A stretch of 64,000 nt of DNA from TMP-86 sp046347195. GTDB taxonomy: Bacteria > Pseudomonadota > Gammaproteobacteria > Steroidobacterales > Steroidobacteraceae. Positions 25,454 to 35,847 of the stretch are shown here, in pieces. The notes under the pieces were generated by a model, which searched no databases, was not told the DNA's origin, and saw only the letters and a list, made by a program, of their open reading frames with translations. Every line of letters begins with the position of its first letter. The first letter of the stretch is position 1. The position numbers and the translations under genes are program-made. Location of the stretch: NCBI GenBank assembly GCA_046347195.1, contig JAXMGQ010000024.1, forward strand, positions 1 to 64,000, read 5' to 3'.

Positions 25454-28289
25454 ATGGCAGGCGCTGAGCCCGCAGCTCGACCGGTTGCTGGACCTGCCGG
25501 AGGCGCAATGCGAGGAGGAGCTCGAACGCATCGCTGCCGGTGATGCGGCGCTGGCGGCGCGGCTGCGCCAGCTCCTGTCGTTGCGCGAAGTGCCGGGCCC
25601 GCTCGACGATCTCGCCGTGGAGATCGAACATGCCGCTCCCTGGACGCAAGGCTCACGCACGCTGGCGGGCCTGAAGTTCGGCGCCTACACGCTGGTCCGG
25701 CCGCTGGGCGAAGGCGGCATGGGCAGCGTCTGGCTCGCGCGCCGCCATGACGGCCGCTTCGAAGGCCAGGTCGCGATCAAGCTGCTGCACCTGTCGCTGG
25801 TGGCGAGCCAGGGCGAATCCCGGTTCCGGCGCGAAGGAAGCCTCCTCGCCCGGCTCGCGCATCCTGGCATCGCGCGGCTGCTCGATGCGGGCATCGGGCC
25901 TGCCGGCCAGCCCTTCCTCGTGCTGGAATTCGTCGCAGGAGATCACCTCGACCGGCATTGCGACCAGCACCGCCTCGACATCGGCGCGCGACTGCGCCTG
26001 TTCGTCGAAGTACTCGAGGCCATCGCCTACGCGCACGCCAACCTCGTCCTGCACCGCGACCTGAAGCCCGCCAATGTCCTGGTCGACGCGCAAGGACAGG
26101 TGAAACTGCTGGATTTCGGCGTGGGCAAGCTGCTCGAGGACATCGGCGACGGAGATGCCCCCAGTGAATTGACCCGCCTGGGCGGGCGCGCCTTCACGCC
26201 GGACTATGCCGCGCCCGAGCAGCTCCAGGGCCAGCCGGTGAGCTCCGCCACCGACATCTACGCGCTGGGAGTGATGTTGTACCAGCTCCTGACGGGGGTG
26301 CTGCCCTGGCACACGCGCAACGCCGGCGGTACCAGCCGCACGGAACGGACCCAGCGCATCCTGCGGCCCAGCCTCGCGGTGACGACGAGTCTGGGCGAGT
26401 TGCAGCACACCGCACAACGACTGCGGGGAGATCTGGACTGGATCTGCCTGAAGGCACTCGCGCCGGAGCCGGAGCGGCGGTATCGCTCCGCCGCGGAATT
26501 CGCCGATGACCTGCGGCGATACCTGCAGGGCCGCCCGGTGCGCGCGGTGCCCGACTCCTGGGGCTATGTGCTGCGCCGGTTCATCGGCCGCAACCGGCTC
26601 GCCACCGCGGTATCCGCCGCCGCCCTGCTCGCGCTGCTGGTCGCCAGCAGCATCGCGCTGTGGCAGGCGCACGCGGCGCGGCTCGCGGCGCGCACCGCCG
26701 GGCTCGAACGCCAGCGCGCCACGGAGGCCCGCGACTTCCTCGTGCGCATGTTCCGCGCCAGCGATCCGCGCGTCGCGAGCGACAAGCCACGCGGCCAGAT
26801 CACCGCCAAGGAAATGCTCGACCAGATGACGCCGCGAATCGGGGTGGAGTTCGCGCGCGATCCGGCCACGCGCCTGGAGCTGCTGGGCGTCGCCGCTTCC
26901 ATCTACCGCGCCTTCGACGATCCCGCGCGATTCCACGCGTTGAACCGCGAGCAGGTCGCGCTCGCGCGCGAGCTGTACGGCGATGACCACCCCATCGTCA
27001 TCGACGGGCTGATCGAGGAAGCCCAGGACCTGGTCGACAGCGGCGATACACGCGGCGCGCAACGGATGCTGGGGCGCCTGGATGCGCTGATCCGCGACGC
27101 CCGGCTGGATCGTTCCACCACCCGTGCCCACTGGTGGCTGGTGCGCTCGAACGCCTGGTGGTCGGACTCGACCGCGTGGCCGCAGGTGGTGGCATCGGTG
27201 CGCCAGGCGGTGGACCTGTACGCCCAGGTGGCGCCGCGCGACCCGGAGTACGTCACCGCGCTCAACCAGCTCGGCAACGTCTACAGCACGCACTGGCAGG
27301 ATGCCGAGGCGGTCACCGTCTACACCCAGGCGATCCGCATTTCCGAATCGCTCGCCGAATCCGACCAGGCGCAACTGCAGACCTTGTACGGCAACCTGGC
27401 GGAGTCCAACCTGTACCTCGGACGCTTCGATGCGGCCGAGGCGGCCTTCGCGCGCGCCGTGGACATCACGCGGCGCACCACCGGCGTGGAGCACTTCCGT
27501 CACTGGCCGACCATGGCCATGTACGCGCGCACCGTCCACCTGCGCGGCGACCGCGAGCGCGCGCTCGCGATGTTCGCGCAGCTCCTGGCGATCATTCCGG
27601 CCGAGCGCACCACCCTGCAGGAGCAGGAGGCTGCGAACGTACGGGAGACCTACGCGGGATGCCTCGCCGCCGAAGGGCGTCCCGCGCTGGCCATTCCGAT
27701 GCTCGAGGAACTGGAGCGCCGCTACCAGCAATCCTCGCCCTACGAGTTCGACCTGCGCAGCGTGCGCGCCACGTTGGGCGATGCCTATGACCGTGCCGGC
27801 CGCAGCGCCGATGCGCGCCGCACGCTGAAGGCTTCGCTCGATGACTGGGTGGCGAAGGGTGCACCGGACTACCCGCCGGTGCTGCGCATCCGTGAGCGCT
27901 GGGGCCGCTTCCTGCTGTCACAGGGGGACCTGCCAGGCGCGGAAGGACAGCTGCGCGAGGTGCTCGCGCAGGCGCATGGCAGAACCCTGGTGCCGGTGAT
28001 CCTGGCGGAAGACGAGTCTGCGCGGCTGGCGCTGGCGCGCGGTGATGTCCCCGCCGCGCGCCGCGCCAGCGACCAGGCGCTCGTGGACTGGGACCACGTC
28101 ACCGGGCTCAGGGACCTGCGCGTCGGTCCGATGCTCTGGCTCTCGCACGCACAGGTGTTGCGGGCGGCAGGGGAGCCGCGTGAGGCAGGTGAATGGGCGG
28201 CGCGGGCGCTGGCGAGGAGCCGGCAGCTCGATGCGCCGGAGGCGCAGTCCATCCGCGAGGCGCAGCGCCTGCTGGCTGTCGCGCAATGA
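25431..28289 (+). CDS. Transmembrane Ser/Thr protein kinase with C-terminal TPR-like sensor region
   Basis: 952-residue PknB-type kinase. An 80-residue N-terminal helical segment precedes the catalytic domain (about 84-360), which has GEGGMGSVW, Lys117 in VAIKLL, HRDLKPAN (208-215), DFG (228-230) and APE (261-263), so all catalytic motifs are intact. One membrane helix spans about 390-411. The remaining 540 residues outside the membrane form TPR-like helical repeats (for example ALNQLGNVYSTHWQDAEAVTVYTQAIRISE) suited to sensing a ligand or partner in the periplasm. By analogy with EcfK-PknS pairs, the kinase would phosphorylate and activate the upstream sigma factor. The gene ends at a hairpin facing groEL. 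Confidence 0.93.
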   Translation: MTPIDPAEWQALSPQLDRLLDLPEAQCEEELERIAAGDAALAARLRQLLSLREVPGPLDDLAVEIEHAAPWTQGSRTLAGLKFGAYTLVRPLGEGGMGSVWLARRHDGRFEGQVAIKLLHLSLVASQGESRFRREGSLLARLAHPGIARLLDAGIGPAGQPFLVLEFVAGDHLDRHCDQHRLDIGARLRLFVEVLEAIAYAHANLVLHRDLKPANVLVDAQGQVKLLDFGVGKLLEDIGDGDAPSELTRLGGRAFTPDYAAPEQLQGQPVSSATDIYALGVMLYQLLTGVLPWHTRNAGGTSRTERTQRILRPSLAVTTSLGELQHTAQRLRGDLDWICLKALAPEPERRYRSAAEFADDLRRYLQGRPVRAVPDSWGYVLRRFIGRNRLATAVSAAALLALLVASSIALWQAHAARLAARTAGLERQRATEARDFLVRMFRASDPRVASDKPRGQITAKEMLDQMTPRIGVEFARDPATRLELLGVAASIYRAFDDPARFHALNREQVALARELYGDDHPIVIDGLIEEAQDLVDSGDTRGAQRMLGRLDALIRDARLDRSTTRAHWWLVRSNAWWSDSTAWPQVVASVRQAVDLYAQVAPRDPEYVTALNQLGNVYSTHWQDAEAVTVYTQAIRISESLAESDQAQLQTLYGNLAESNLYLGRFDAAEAAFARAVDITRRTTGVEHFRHWPTMAMYARTVHLRGDRERALAMFAQLLAIIPAERTTLQEQEAANVRETYAGCLAAEGRPALAIPMLEELERRYQQSSPYEFDLRSVRATLGDAYDRAGRSADARRTLKASLDDWVAKGAPDYPPVLRIRERWGRFLLSQGDLPGAEGQLREVLAQAHGRTLVPVILAEDESARLALARGDVPAARRASDQALVDWDHVTGLRDLRVGPMLWLSHAQVLRAAGEPREAGEWAARALARSRQLDAPEAQSIREAQRLLAVAQ

Positions 28290-28291
28290 GA

Positions 28292-28313
28292 AACGGGCCC
28301 TTTCGGGCCCGTT
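28292..28313. terminator. Bidirectional hairpin between the kinase gene and groEL
   Basis: AACGGGCCC-TTTC-GGGCCCGTT: perfect 9-bp stem with a four-base loop, starting three bases after the kinase stop and within the 75-bp gap between convergent genes. T-rich sequence is short on both sides, so efficiency is uncertain. Confidence 0.7.
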
Positions 28314-28364
28314 CTCGTATCAAGGCATTGGATTCGCGGACCGCGTCGGCCCGCGGGCGCGGAC

Positions 28365-30008
<1,644 letters not shown>

Positions 30009-30057
30009 TTGAATGTTCCTCGAATCGGTTGGATGTGTTGATGCGCGACCGCAGGGC

Positions 30058-30351
30058 TTACTTGCCCTCGATCACCGCCATGACGTCTTCTTCGCGCATG
30101 ACGACGAGCTCGTCGCCATCCATCTTCACTTCGGTGCCGCTGTACTTGCCGAAGAGGATCTTGTCGCCGACCTTCACGTCGAGCGGCCGCACGGTGCCGT
30201 CCTCGAGGATCTTGCCTTTGCCGACGGCGACGATCTTTCCGAAGATGGGCTTCTCGGTCGCGGTGTCGGGGATGAGGATCCCACCGGGTGACTTACGCTC
30301 CTCTTCCTCACGTTTCACGATCACACGATCATGAAGTGGACGAATCTTCAT
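30058..30351 (-). CDS. groES: Co-chaperonin GroES (10 kDa)
   Basis: 97-residue lid of the GroEL chamber. MKIRPLHDRVIVKREEEE, the mobile loop KSPGGILIPDTATEKP that docks on GroEL, and the C-terminal VKVGDKILFGKYSG...VMREEDVMAVIE are all standard. ATG 30351 has GAGG and AGGAG upstream. It is the first gene of the groESL operon, with the CIRCE operator and promoter between 30405 and 30459. Confidence 0.99.
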   Translation of the reverse strand: MKIRPLHDRVIVKREEEERKSPGGILIPDTATEKPIFGKIVAVGKGKILEDGTVRPLDVKVGDKILFGKYSGTEVKMDGDELVVMREEDVMAVIEGK

Positions 30352-30404
30352 AGGCCTCGCTCCTGATGCTGTTGACGGATCTGACTAATATGGTGGGGGG
30401 TTTG

Positions 30405-30431
30405 TTAGCACTCCCCCGTGGCGGCTGCTAA
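30405..30431 (-). promoter_or_regulatory. CIRCE operator (HrcA binding site) of groESL
   Basis: TTAGCACTC (30405-30413), nine spacer bases and GGCTGCTAA (30423-30431), compared with the consensus TTAGCACTC-N9-GAGTGCTAA. One arm is perfect and the other matches 7 of 9. It lies 54 bases upstream of groES at the predicted start site, so HrcA repression at normal temperature is expected. Confidence 0.88.
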
Positions 30432-30459
30432 TGATAGCGACGAGTTTTGGGGTTTCAAG
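30431..30459 (-). promoter_or_regulatory. groESL promoter
   Basis: On the minus strand, TTGAAA (30458-30453), a 16-bp spacer and TATCAT (30436-30431). The -10 element touches the CIRCE arm, so the start site is inside the operator. CTTGAAA (30459-30453) also matches the heat-shock sigma32 -35 box, but no good CCCCATNT follows at the right distance. Confidence 0.6.
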
Positions 30460-30482
30460 GGGCAATGCGATAATCCCTGGCA

Positions 30483-31132
30483 TGAAGCGCTGGCTCGGCT
30501 GCCTGGTCTTGCTCCCCGCCCTGGCCCTTGCAAAGCCCTGGTGGATGCAGGGCAGCCAGGCCCCGGAAGGCGATTTTCTTCCACCAGATGAAGCATTTAG
30601 GGTCACCGCCCGGGTCGATGGCGCGCTGTTGCGGGTGCACTGGGACATCGCCGACGGGTATTACCTGTACCGCAGCAAATTCGACATAACGGCCCAGAGC
30701 CCGGGCCTCAGCGTCGAGCCCGCCGTGTTTCCGCCCGGTATCCCACGCACCGATGCCTGGTTCGGATCGCAGGAGATCTTCCAGCACGACGTCGAGGCGC
30801 TGGTGGGATTCCGTCGCACCGACGGCGGCGCCCACCCACTGCAGATCCGGGTTGCCTACCAGGGCTGCGCCGAAGCGGGCCTGTGTTATCCCTTGCTGAT
30901 CAAGGTGCTCGGTCCGGACGCCAGGGCGATGCCCATGGCCTCGCCGGCGATCACACCCGCGCACCTGCCGGCACGGTCACCGGCGGCAGCCTCGCCGGCG
31001 GCAGCCGCGCCGGCTGCAACCCGCGCACACGACTCCACGGCCTGGCCCGCGGGAATCACCCTGGCCGGGGTTCTGCTTTTCTTCCTCTCGGGGATGGCGC
31101 TGCGACGCATCCATCCGGACACCTCGCTGTGA
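30483..31132 (+). CDS. DsbD N-terminal-domain protein with single membrane anchor
   Basis: 216-residue exported protein equal to only the alpha domain of DsbD, the periplasmic module that passes electrons to DsbC, CcmG and related proteins. Signal peptide MKRWLGCLVLLPALALA, then the immunoglobulin-like domain with its redox cysteines in YQGCAEAGLCYP (Cys129 and Cys135). An Ala/Pro-rich linker leads to one C-terminal membrane helix (about 190-208) ending RRIHP. The eight-helix beta domain and thioredoxin-like gamma domain of complete DsbD (about 570-600 residues) are absent. The start codon of the next gene overlaps the stop (GTGA). The location beside groESL is where a whole dsbD is usual. 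Confidence 0.83.
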
Positions 31133-31806
31133 CGAGGTCCGTGCGGCTGGCGCTGCTGGTCGCCATGGCCGTTGTCGCCGGCTGGGGCGGCGCCCTCGCG
31201 TTCAGCTGGCTGCATCCGGAGCCCCTCGCCGCCGCACCCGGCTTCCCGCCGCCGGATTCCGCTGCACCAGTGGAAGCTCCCAGGGCCGGTGTGCAGGCCT
31301 CCCCGGGGATACCCGAGCGGCTGCCGGACTTCAGTCTCGCCGACCTTGCCGGAACCTCGACGCCCGTGACCCGCTGGCAGGGTCACCCGCTGATGTTGAA
31401 TTTCTGGGCCACCTGGTGCGCTCCTTGCCGACGTGAGATCCCGTTGCTGCAGAGCCTGCACCGCGAACGCGCGGCATCCGGCCTCACGGTGATCGGCATC
31501 GCCGTGGACTTCCCCGACAAGGTGCTGAAGTTCCGTGATGAGATGCGGATCGGCTACCCGCTGCTGGCGGGCGAGCAGGATGCCCTGGACCTGATCGCGA
31601 AACTGGGCGTGGCCTCCCCCGCCTTTCCGTTCACCGTGTTCACCGACCGGCAGGGGCGCATCGTCACGCTGTACCTGGGCGAGCTGAAGCGCCCCGTGGC
31701 CGAGGCCATCCTCGCCACCGTATCGCAGGTCGATCAGGGCTCGATCGCCCTGCCCGCGGCCCGCGAGCGCATCGCGGCCGAGGTGCGAAAACTGCGAGGC
31801 GAATAG
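31129..31806 (+). CDS. Membrane-anchored TlpA/ResA-type thioredoxin-like protein
   Basis: Periplasmic thiol-disulfide protein, 225 residues. An N-terminal anchor or signal (RLALLVAMAVVAGWGGALAF) and a Pro/Ala-rich linker precede a thioredoxin fold with the active site WCAPC. The cis-Pro region FPFTVF is conserved, and the domain ends in GELKRPVAEAIL. Such proteins keep apocytochromes or other exported thiols reduced. It is coupled to the DsbD-alpha protein by a GTG-TGA overlap, so the pair probably acts in one electron path. GTG 31129 is reported; GTG 31141 has a better ribosome site (GAGG) and would shorten the protein by four residues. Confidence 0.87.
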   Translation: MTRSVRLALLVAMAVVAGWGGALAFSWLHPEPLAAAPGFPPPDSAAPVEAPRAGVQASPGIPERLPDFSLADLAGTSTPVTRWQGHPLMLNFWATWCAPCRREIPLLQSLHRERAASGLTVIGIAVDFPDKVLKFRDEMRIGYPLLAGEQDALDLIAKLGVASPAFPFTVFTDRQGRIVTLYLGELKRPVAEAILATVSQVDQGSIALPAARERIAAEVRKLRGE

Positions 31807-31880
31807 CGCCGCACCGCTTACTTCTCCCGCTTCCTGAGCCGCAAGCTGGATGCATTCAAGGCGATCACTCGCGTGTGGTC

Positions 31881-32780
31881 TCAAGCTCGCTCGGGCAAGC
31901 GAAGTGATCGCGCAAAGTCGAGCACGCGAGCCGCGCTGTGCCTGGCGCCGGCAGCCTCGAAAACGAGGCCGCCGTGCGTGAACGGGGCGCTTTCCCACTG
32001 TCCATTCGGAGCCGCCTGCGCGCGGTGCGCCTCTTGCATGAAATGAACGATGGCCTGCGACTTCTTCCGGGACGGCAGAATCCGAGCGAGAAAGCCACTC
32101 TGCTCCGGCAATCTGGAAGCACTGATCACGAGGCGCGGCGGCATGGATTTGGCTTGCGCAATCGCCGCTTGAAACTCTCCGATCTGGTCAAGCTCGAGAA
32201 ACGCATTGCGCATCGAAACCGGAGAATGCAGCGCGGTCTTGCGCAGCAGTTCCGCCTCGGCAGGCGGCAGTGCTCTTGCTATTGCTCTATAGACAGGATC
32301 CGGAAGACCCAGTCGCGACATGAAGGTCGTGATGCGCGTGACCAGCTTCATGGTGCTTACCATCTTCATGGCGAATGGGCTCTCGCGCGACGGCGTCGCG
32401 TCCAACTGCACGTATCCAACCACGCACCGTGGCTTCTGTGCAGCGTGCAATGCGCACATGAGGCCGCCGTAGGACTGACCAACGACGACGATCGGTGTTT
32501 CGATACCCAGTGCGGCCAACATTGCCTCGAACTGATCGCTCAGGCTTCGTGCGCTTTTCGGCGCTTCAAGTGTGCTGCCGCCGATTCCGGCGCGGTTGTA
32601 GAACAAGAGCCGGGCGTGCGGCGCGAGTTCGCGCTCGACCCAGATCCAGTAGTGGTACGACGCACTCCAACCGTTCTCGAACACGATGACGGGCAAGGTC
32701 GTCTCTTGTCCCACCAATCGGTAGCGAAGTGAAGCTCCTGGAACCTGGACCACACCTTCTTCGGTCTTGAATTCATCCAT
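31881..32780 (-). CDS. Alpha/beta-fold hydrolase
   Basis: 299-residue cytoplasmic hydrolase. The nucleophile elbow is GQSYGG (Ser near residue 103), in a typical VVVGQSYGGLMCALHAAQ context. An oxyanion-type VFENGWSASYHYW segment precedes it. The C-terminal His is probably in GARHSAARVL. Substrate class (esterase, lipase or other) cannot be told. Base composition looks less GC-rich than its neighbours, and it interrupts the usual dsbD-aroQ neighbourhood, so lateral acquisition together with the MFS gene is likely. It starts 21 nt after the transporter stop in the same direction. Confidence 0.85.
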   Translation of the reverse strand: MDEFKTEEGVVQVPGASLRYRLVGQETTLPVIVFENGWSASYHYWIWVERELAPHARLLFYNRAGIGGSTLEAPKSARSLSDQFEAMLAALGIETPIVVVGQSYGGLMCALHAAQKPRCVVGYVQLDATPSRESPFAMKMVSTMKLVTRITTFMSRLGLPDPVYRAIARALPPAEAELLRKTALHSPVSMRNAFLELDQIGEFQAAIAQAKSMPPRLVISASRLPEQSGFLARILPSRKKSQAIVHFMQEAHRAQAAPNGQWESAPFTHGGLVFEAAGARHSAARVLDFARSLRLPERA

Positions 32781-32801
32781 CGCTTTGATGCCCGCCGACA
32801 G

Positions 32802-34409
32802 TCAGGAACGGAAATGGAACAGCAACACCGCCTGCTGCAGCGTGATGACGAATCCCCATCCCAGCGGCAGCAGCACCGCCGCCCATGCGAGCAGCAGCAG
32901 GGGCGCGCGGGTCGTGCCCGGTGCCGCGGCAGCGCCGCCGCCGGCCCCCACCGGCACCGCCGCGTGCGGTTCCTCGACGAAGGCATCATCGGCGACCGGG
33001 CGGACCCAGAAGTTGCACAGCAGGCCCACCAGCAGCAGCCCGGCCAGCAGGTACATGGTCACGCTGTAGCTCGCGGCCCGCGCGACGCCGTGATCGATCT
33101 GGTATTCGCGGATGTAGTTCACCAGCAGCGGTCCGAGAACGCCAGCCGTGGACCAGGCGGTGAGCAGTCGCCCATGGATCGCGCCGACCATGCGGGTGCC
33201 GAACAGGTCGGCGAGATACGCCGGCACCGTGGAAAAGCCCCCGCCATACATCGACAGGATCACGCAGAAGGCGGCAATGAATCCGGTCAGCGAACCGGCG
33301 CGGGCGCTCAAGGGTACCGAGGCGTACAGGCCCATGCCGAGCACGAAGAACACGGCATACGTCGTCTTGCGGCCCAGGTAATCGGACAGGGAGGCCCAGA
33401 AGAATCGCCCGGCGATGTTGAACAGGGACAGGAGCCCGGTGAACCCGGCCGCCAGGGTGGCAATCTGCGCCTTCTGCGCGCTGTCGAGCTCGGTGAACGA
33501 CTGGGTGGTGCCGATCAGCCGTCCGCCGAACACTTCCTGCAGCAGGGGTGATGCCATGCCGAGGATGCCGATGCCAGCCGTGACGTTCAGGCACAGCACC
33601 GCCCATACGAGCCAGAACTGCCGGGTGCGCCAGGCCCGTTGCAGGGGCACGTACCGGTGGATGGCCGGGGCACTGGTTTCGGGCATGCCCGCCGGCCGCC
33701 AGCCTTCCGGCGGGAGCCGGTAGCCGAACGCCCCACCCATCATGTAGATGAAGTAGATCCCGGCCAACACCACGAAGGTCTGCCACACCCCCACGGACGT
33801 TGAGCTGGCGAACAGCTTCATCAGGCGATCGGCCAGCGGCGCGCCGATCATGGCGCCACCGCCGAATCCCATGATGGCCATGCCCGTGGCCATGCCGCGC
33901 CGGTCCGGAAACCAGCGGATCAACGTGGACACTGGTGAGATGTAGCCGAGTCCGAGACCGATCCCACCGATGACACCGCTCCCCAGCCAGAGCATCCAGA
34001 GCTGGTGCAGGTACACGCCGGCGGCGGAGATCAGCAAGCCTCCGCACCAGCAGAGCGCGGAGACACTGGCCGCGAGCCGCGGGCCCACGCGTTCGAGCCA
34101 GCCGCCCCAGATCGCCGCTGCCGAGCCGAGGAACACGAAGAACAAGGTGTACATCCAGCCCAGTTCGGTGATCTTCCAGTCGCATGCCGTGGAGAAGATG
34201 CGCGCGACCAGGGAGATCGATGCACCGCACTCGGCGGTGTGTTCGATGCCGAGCGCATGCGAGAGCGGCAGCCAGAACACGGAAAACCCGTAAGCCACGC
34301 CGATGCACAGGTGGATGGCCAGCGCGGCGGGCGGCACCAGCCAGCGGTTGAACCCGGGTTTCGCGATGATGCGCTGCTTGGTGAACAATCCCTCGAGGAC
34401 TTCCCCCAT
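32802..34409 (-). CDS. MFS transporter, oxalate/formate antiporter (OFA)-like
   Basis: Inner-membrane carrier of about 535 residues. Twelve hydrophobic helices are expected, and VLLPLGWGFVITLQQAVLLF near the C-terminus suggests an extra one or two. OFA-type features are GIGLGLGYISPVSTLIRWFPDRRGMATGMAIMGFGGGA and the corresponding second-half RFFWASLSDYLGRK. An unusual Cys-containing loop lies between helices 1 and 2 (HTAECGASISL...TACDWK). The substrate is unknown; small carboxylates are transported by relatives. ATG 34409 is preceded by AAGAGA. It appears to form a two-gene unit with the downstream hydrolase, which might act on the imported compound. Confidence 0.87.
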   Translation of the reverse strand: MGEVLEGLFTKQRIIAKPGFNRWLVPPAALAIHLCIGVAYGFSVFWLPLSHALGIEHTAECGASISLVARIFSTACDWKITELGWMYTLFFVFLGSAAAIWGGWLERVGPRLAASVSALCWCGGLLISAAGVYLHQLWMLWLGSGVIGGIGLGLGYISPVSTLIRWFPDRRGMATGMAIMGFGGGAMIGAPLADRLMKLFASSTSVGVWQTFVVLAGIYFIYMMGGAFGYRLPPEGWRPAGMPETSAPAIHRYVPLQRAWRTRQFWLVWAVLCLNVTAGIGILGMASPLLQEVFGGRLIGTTQSFTELDSAQKAQIATLAAGFTGLLSLFNIAGRFFWASLSDYLGRKTTYAVFFVLGMGLYASVPLSARAGSLTGFIAAFCVILSMYGGGFSTVPAYLADLFGTRMVGAIHGRLLTAWSTAGVLGPLLVNYIREYQIDHGVARAASYSVTMYLLAGLLLVGLLCNFWVRPVADDAFVEEPHAAVPVGAGGGAAAAPGTTRAPLLLLAWAAVLLPLGWGFVITLQQAVLLFHFRS

Positions 34410-34832
34410 GGCTGCTCTCTTGCTTGTTCGTGATGGAGATGAGCGCCTTGCGGCGGCCCTTTCGCAGATCCGCGGCCGGGTCATTATTAACATGTTCCCC
34501 GCCCCGGGGTCATCGCCCAGCGGATTCGGGACCGGAGCCGGTAGGCGCCGGGTTGGTTGCAGTTCGCGTCCAATTGAACCATGATCGGCGCAATCGCCTT
34601 TGGGAAGGCCTTGCTCCCGTGGCGCCACCCCAGTCTGGATCCCGCACACCGGCGAGGCACCCTGAGCGCGCCAACCGCTTCCCGGTCTCGGACAGGTTGC
34701 AGGATTTCCCTCACAATAGCGTACTGATCGCCGTTTTTCGACGCGGATCGATGCAAAATCTTGCACGTTCCGCCGGGAATCTGGTTAACATCGAGCACCT
34801 TCGTGACGCCAGGCGCCCTGCGAACAACCATC
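34410..34832. other. 423-bp divergent intergenic region, MFS / aroQ
   Basis: No convincing coding sequence on either strand. Contains a perfect inverted repeat TGCAA-N4-TTGCA (34752-34765) about 70 bp before aroQ. Its right arm overlaps a possible -35 element TTGCAC (34761-34766), but the downstream -10 candidate is weak. An AT-rich patch near 34480-34495 could hold the MFS promoter. Confidence 0.5.
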
Positions 34833-35276
34833 GTGGCCCGCATTCTGCTGATCAACGGCCCCAACCTGAACCTGCTCGGCACGCGCGAGCCGGAAGTCTA
34901 TGGGCGGGAAACGCTGCCGCAGATCGAGGCCCGGCTGCGCGGGCTCGCCGAGCGCAGCCAACACGAGTTGCAGGCCTTCCAGAGCAACGCCGAGCACGCG
35001 CTGATCGAGCGCATTCACGCGGCGCGGCAGGATGGCACGGCCTTCATCCTCATCAATCCGGGCGCGCTCACCCACACCAGCATCGGGCTGCGCGACGCGC
35101 TGCTCGGCGTCGGGCTGCCCTTCATCGAGGTGCACCTGAGCAACGTGTTCGCGCGCGAGAGCTTCCGGCACCACTCCTTCCTGTCGGACATCGCGGTGGG
35201 CTGCATCGTCGGCCTGGGCGCGCAGGGCTATGAACTGGCGCTGGAAGCGGCGATGCGCCGCGTGCGCGCCGGCTGA
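34833..35276 (+). CDS. aroQ: Type II 3-dehydroquinate dehydratase
   Basis: Third step of the shikimate pathway: dehydration of 3-dehydroquinate in the cytoplasm. 147 residues, dodecameric family. ILLINGPNLNLLGTREPEVYG contains the catalytic Tyr loop, NPGALTHTS the substrate-binding Asn and His, and EVHLSNVFARESFRHHS the catalytic His region. GTG 34833 is chosen because the family begins with Met-Ala-Arg at this point; no ribosome site is evident. It opens the conserved aroQ-accB-accC-prmA series, 45 nt before accB. Confidence 0.96.
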   Translation: MARILLINGPNLNLLGTREPEVYGRETLPQIEARLRGLAERSQHELQAFQSNAEHALIERIHAARQDGTAFILINPGALTHTSIGLRDALLGVGLPFIEVHLSNVFARESFRHHSFLSDIAVGCIVGLGAQGYELALEAAMRRVRAG

Positions 35277-35321
35277 CCGGCATCGATCCGTACTGACGCA
35301 TTTCGAAAAGGGTACACGGCA

Positions 35322-35795
35322 ATGGACATTCGCAAGGTCAAGAAACTGATCGAGCTGCTCGAGGAATCCGGCATCGCGGAACTCGAGATCTCGGAGGGCG
35401 AGGAATCGGTGCGAATCAGCCGCTATCCCCGCGGCGGCGCCCCGGCAGCGGTGCAGGTGGCGCAGGTCCCGGCCGCGCTGCCGATGTCCGCACCGCCGGC
35501 CGCCCTGGCCGCCCAGCTACCCGCCCCGGCCACCTCGCCGGGCTCGCCCGCCGGCAAGGATGGCAGCACCGTGTCCTCTCCGATGGTCGGCACCTACTAC
35601 TCGGCGCCCTCGCCCGGCGCCAAGTCCTTCGTGGAGCTGGGCATGGACATCAAGGTCGGACAGGTGCTGTGCATCATCGAGGCGATGAAGATGATGAACC
35701 AGATCGAGTCCGAGAAGGCTGGCCGCATCACGGCCATCCTCGCGAAGAACGGGGACCCGGTGGAATTCGGCCAGCCCCTGTTCATCATCGAGTGA
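35322..35795 (+). CDS. accB: Biotin carboxyl carrier protein of acetyl-CoA carboxylase
   Basis: Carries biotin between the carboxylase and transferase halves of acetyl-CoA carboxylase for fatty acid synthesis. 157 residues: N-terminal dimerisation helix, a flexible Ala/Pro-rich linker (about 36-80), then the biotinyl domain. The attachment site is EAMKMMN, with Lys123 as the biotin acceptor. MVGTYYSAPSPGAKSFVE is the usual domain start. It is 52 nt from accC, in the standard accBC operon. Confidence 0.98.
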   Translation: MDIRKVKKLIELLEESGIAELEISEGEESVRISRYPRGGAPAAVQVAQVPAALPMSAPPAALAAQLPAPATSPGSPAGKDGSTVSSPMVGTYYSAPSPGAKSFVELGMDIKVGQVLCIIEAMKMMNQIESEKAGRITAILAKNGDPVEFGQPLFIIE

Positions 35796-35847
35796 TCACC
35801 ATGCAAGGATCCTCGCGCCCTCGCCCGCCCCTGGCCGTGCTCCCGCA

